Assembly: GCA_030834765.1 (NCBI GenBank)
Contig: JAUQXG010000078.1
Location: 1 to 5,559 of the forward strand
DNA: 5,559 nt
Direction of reading: 5' to 3'
From: Lutispora sp.
GTDB taxonomy: Bacteria; Bacillota; Clostridia; Lutisporales; Lutisporaceae
Below are positions 5,495 to 5,559 of this stretch, in pieces; position 1 is the stretch's first letter; every line of letters begins with the position of its first letter. Made by a program: the position numbers and the translations under genes. The notes under the pieces were generated by a model. That model made no database searches. It worked only from the letters and a program-made list of their open reading frames with translations, and was not told where the DNA came from.

Positions 5495-5524
5495 ATTATA
5501 ACAGCACTTGGTCATCATTGTCAA
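5495..5524 (-). promoter_or_regulatory. Consensus sigma-A promoter
   Basis: The minus strand has TTGACA (5524-5519), an 18-nt spacer, and TATAAT (5500-5495). Both hexamers match consensus exactly, making it the strongest promoter in the window. It drives the terminator-ending unit just downstream. The last 35 bases (5525-5559) show nothing I can identify. Confidence 0.8.
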
Positions 5525-5559
5525 CCGGGATAGATTTTGCATCGACCCATATTTTTTCT

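Overview
The window looks like a chromosomal segment of a low-GC, Gram-positive, selenocysteine-decoding anaerobe of the clostridial type. The grounds are AT-rich sequence, strong AGGAGG-like ribosome binding sites, a ComEA-type protein and a membrane-anchored S11 D,D-carboxypeptidase, and a SelD that itself contains selenocysteine, as known in several amino-acid-fermenting clostridia. I cannot name the genus. I see no insertion sequence, phage gene, CRISPR array, rRNA or tRNA.

Left part (1-2032, all minus strand): a selenocysteine biosynthesis locus, selD then selA. SelA is cut by the window edge before its PLP-binding lysine. selD is the highlight. A plain ORF search gives a truncated 275-residue protein, but the frame continues upstream through an in-frame TGA at codon 17 (bases 1853-1855) to a TTG start at 1903 with a well-spaced ribosome binding site. 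The full product is 347 residues with Sec in the catalytic position (SSG-U-AAKIGP). A candidate bacterial SECIS hairpin follows the TGA. SelD makes selenophosphate and SelA uses it to turn Ser-tRNA(Sec) into Sec-tRNA(Sec), so SelD synthesis depends on its own product.

Middle part (2033-4150): a membrane-anchored SLBB plus helix-hairpin-helix (ComEA-like) protein on the minus strand, divergent from a plus-strand penicillin-binding-protein-5 type D-Ala-D-Ala carboxypeptidase. A 15-bp perfect inverted repeat separates comEA from the selD leader. The carboxypeptidase ends in a bidirectional terminator that contains its stop codon.

Right part (4151-5559, minus strand): ridA (imine/enamine deaminase) and, upstream of it, a YheO/DauR-type PAS-HTH regulator. 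Between them are a palindrome over a ridA promoter candidate and a possible 22-codon small ORF. Upstream of the regulator is a compact unit without a recognised gene: a near-consensus sigma-A promoter, about 90 nt of structured sequence, and a strong intrinsic terminator. It is either an orphan small RNA or an attenuating leader of the regulator gene, and is the least explained element here.
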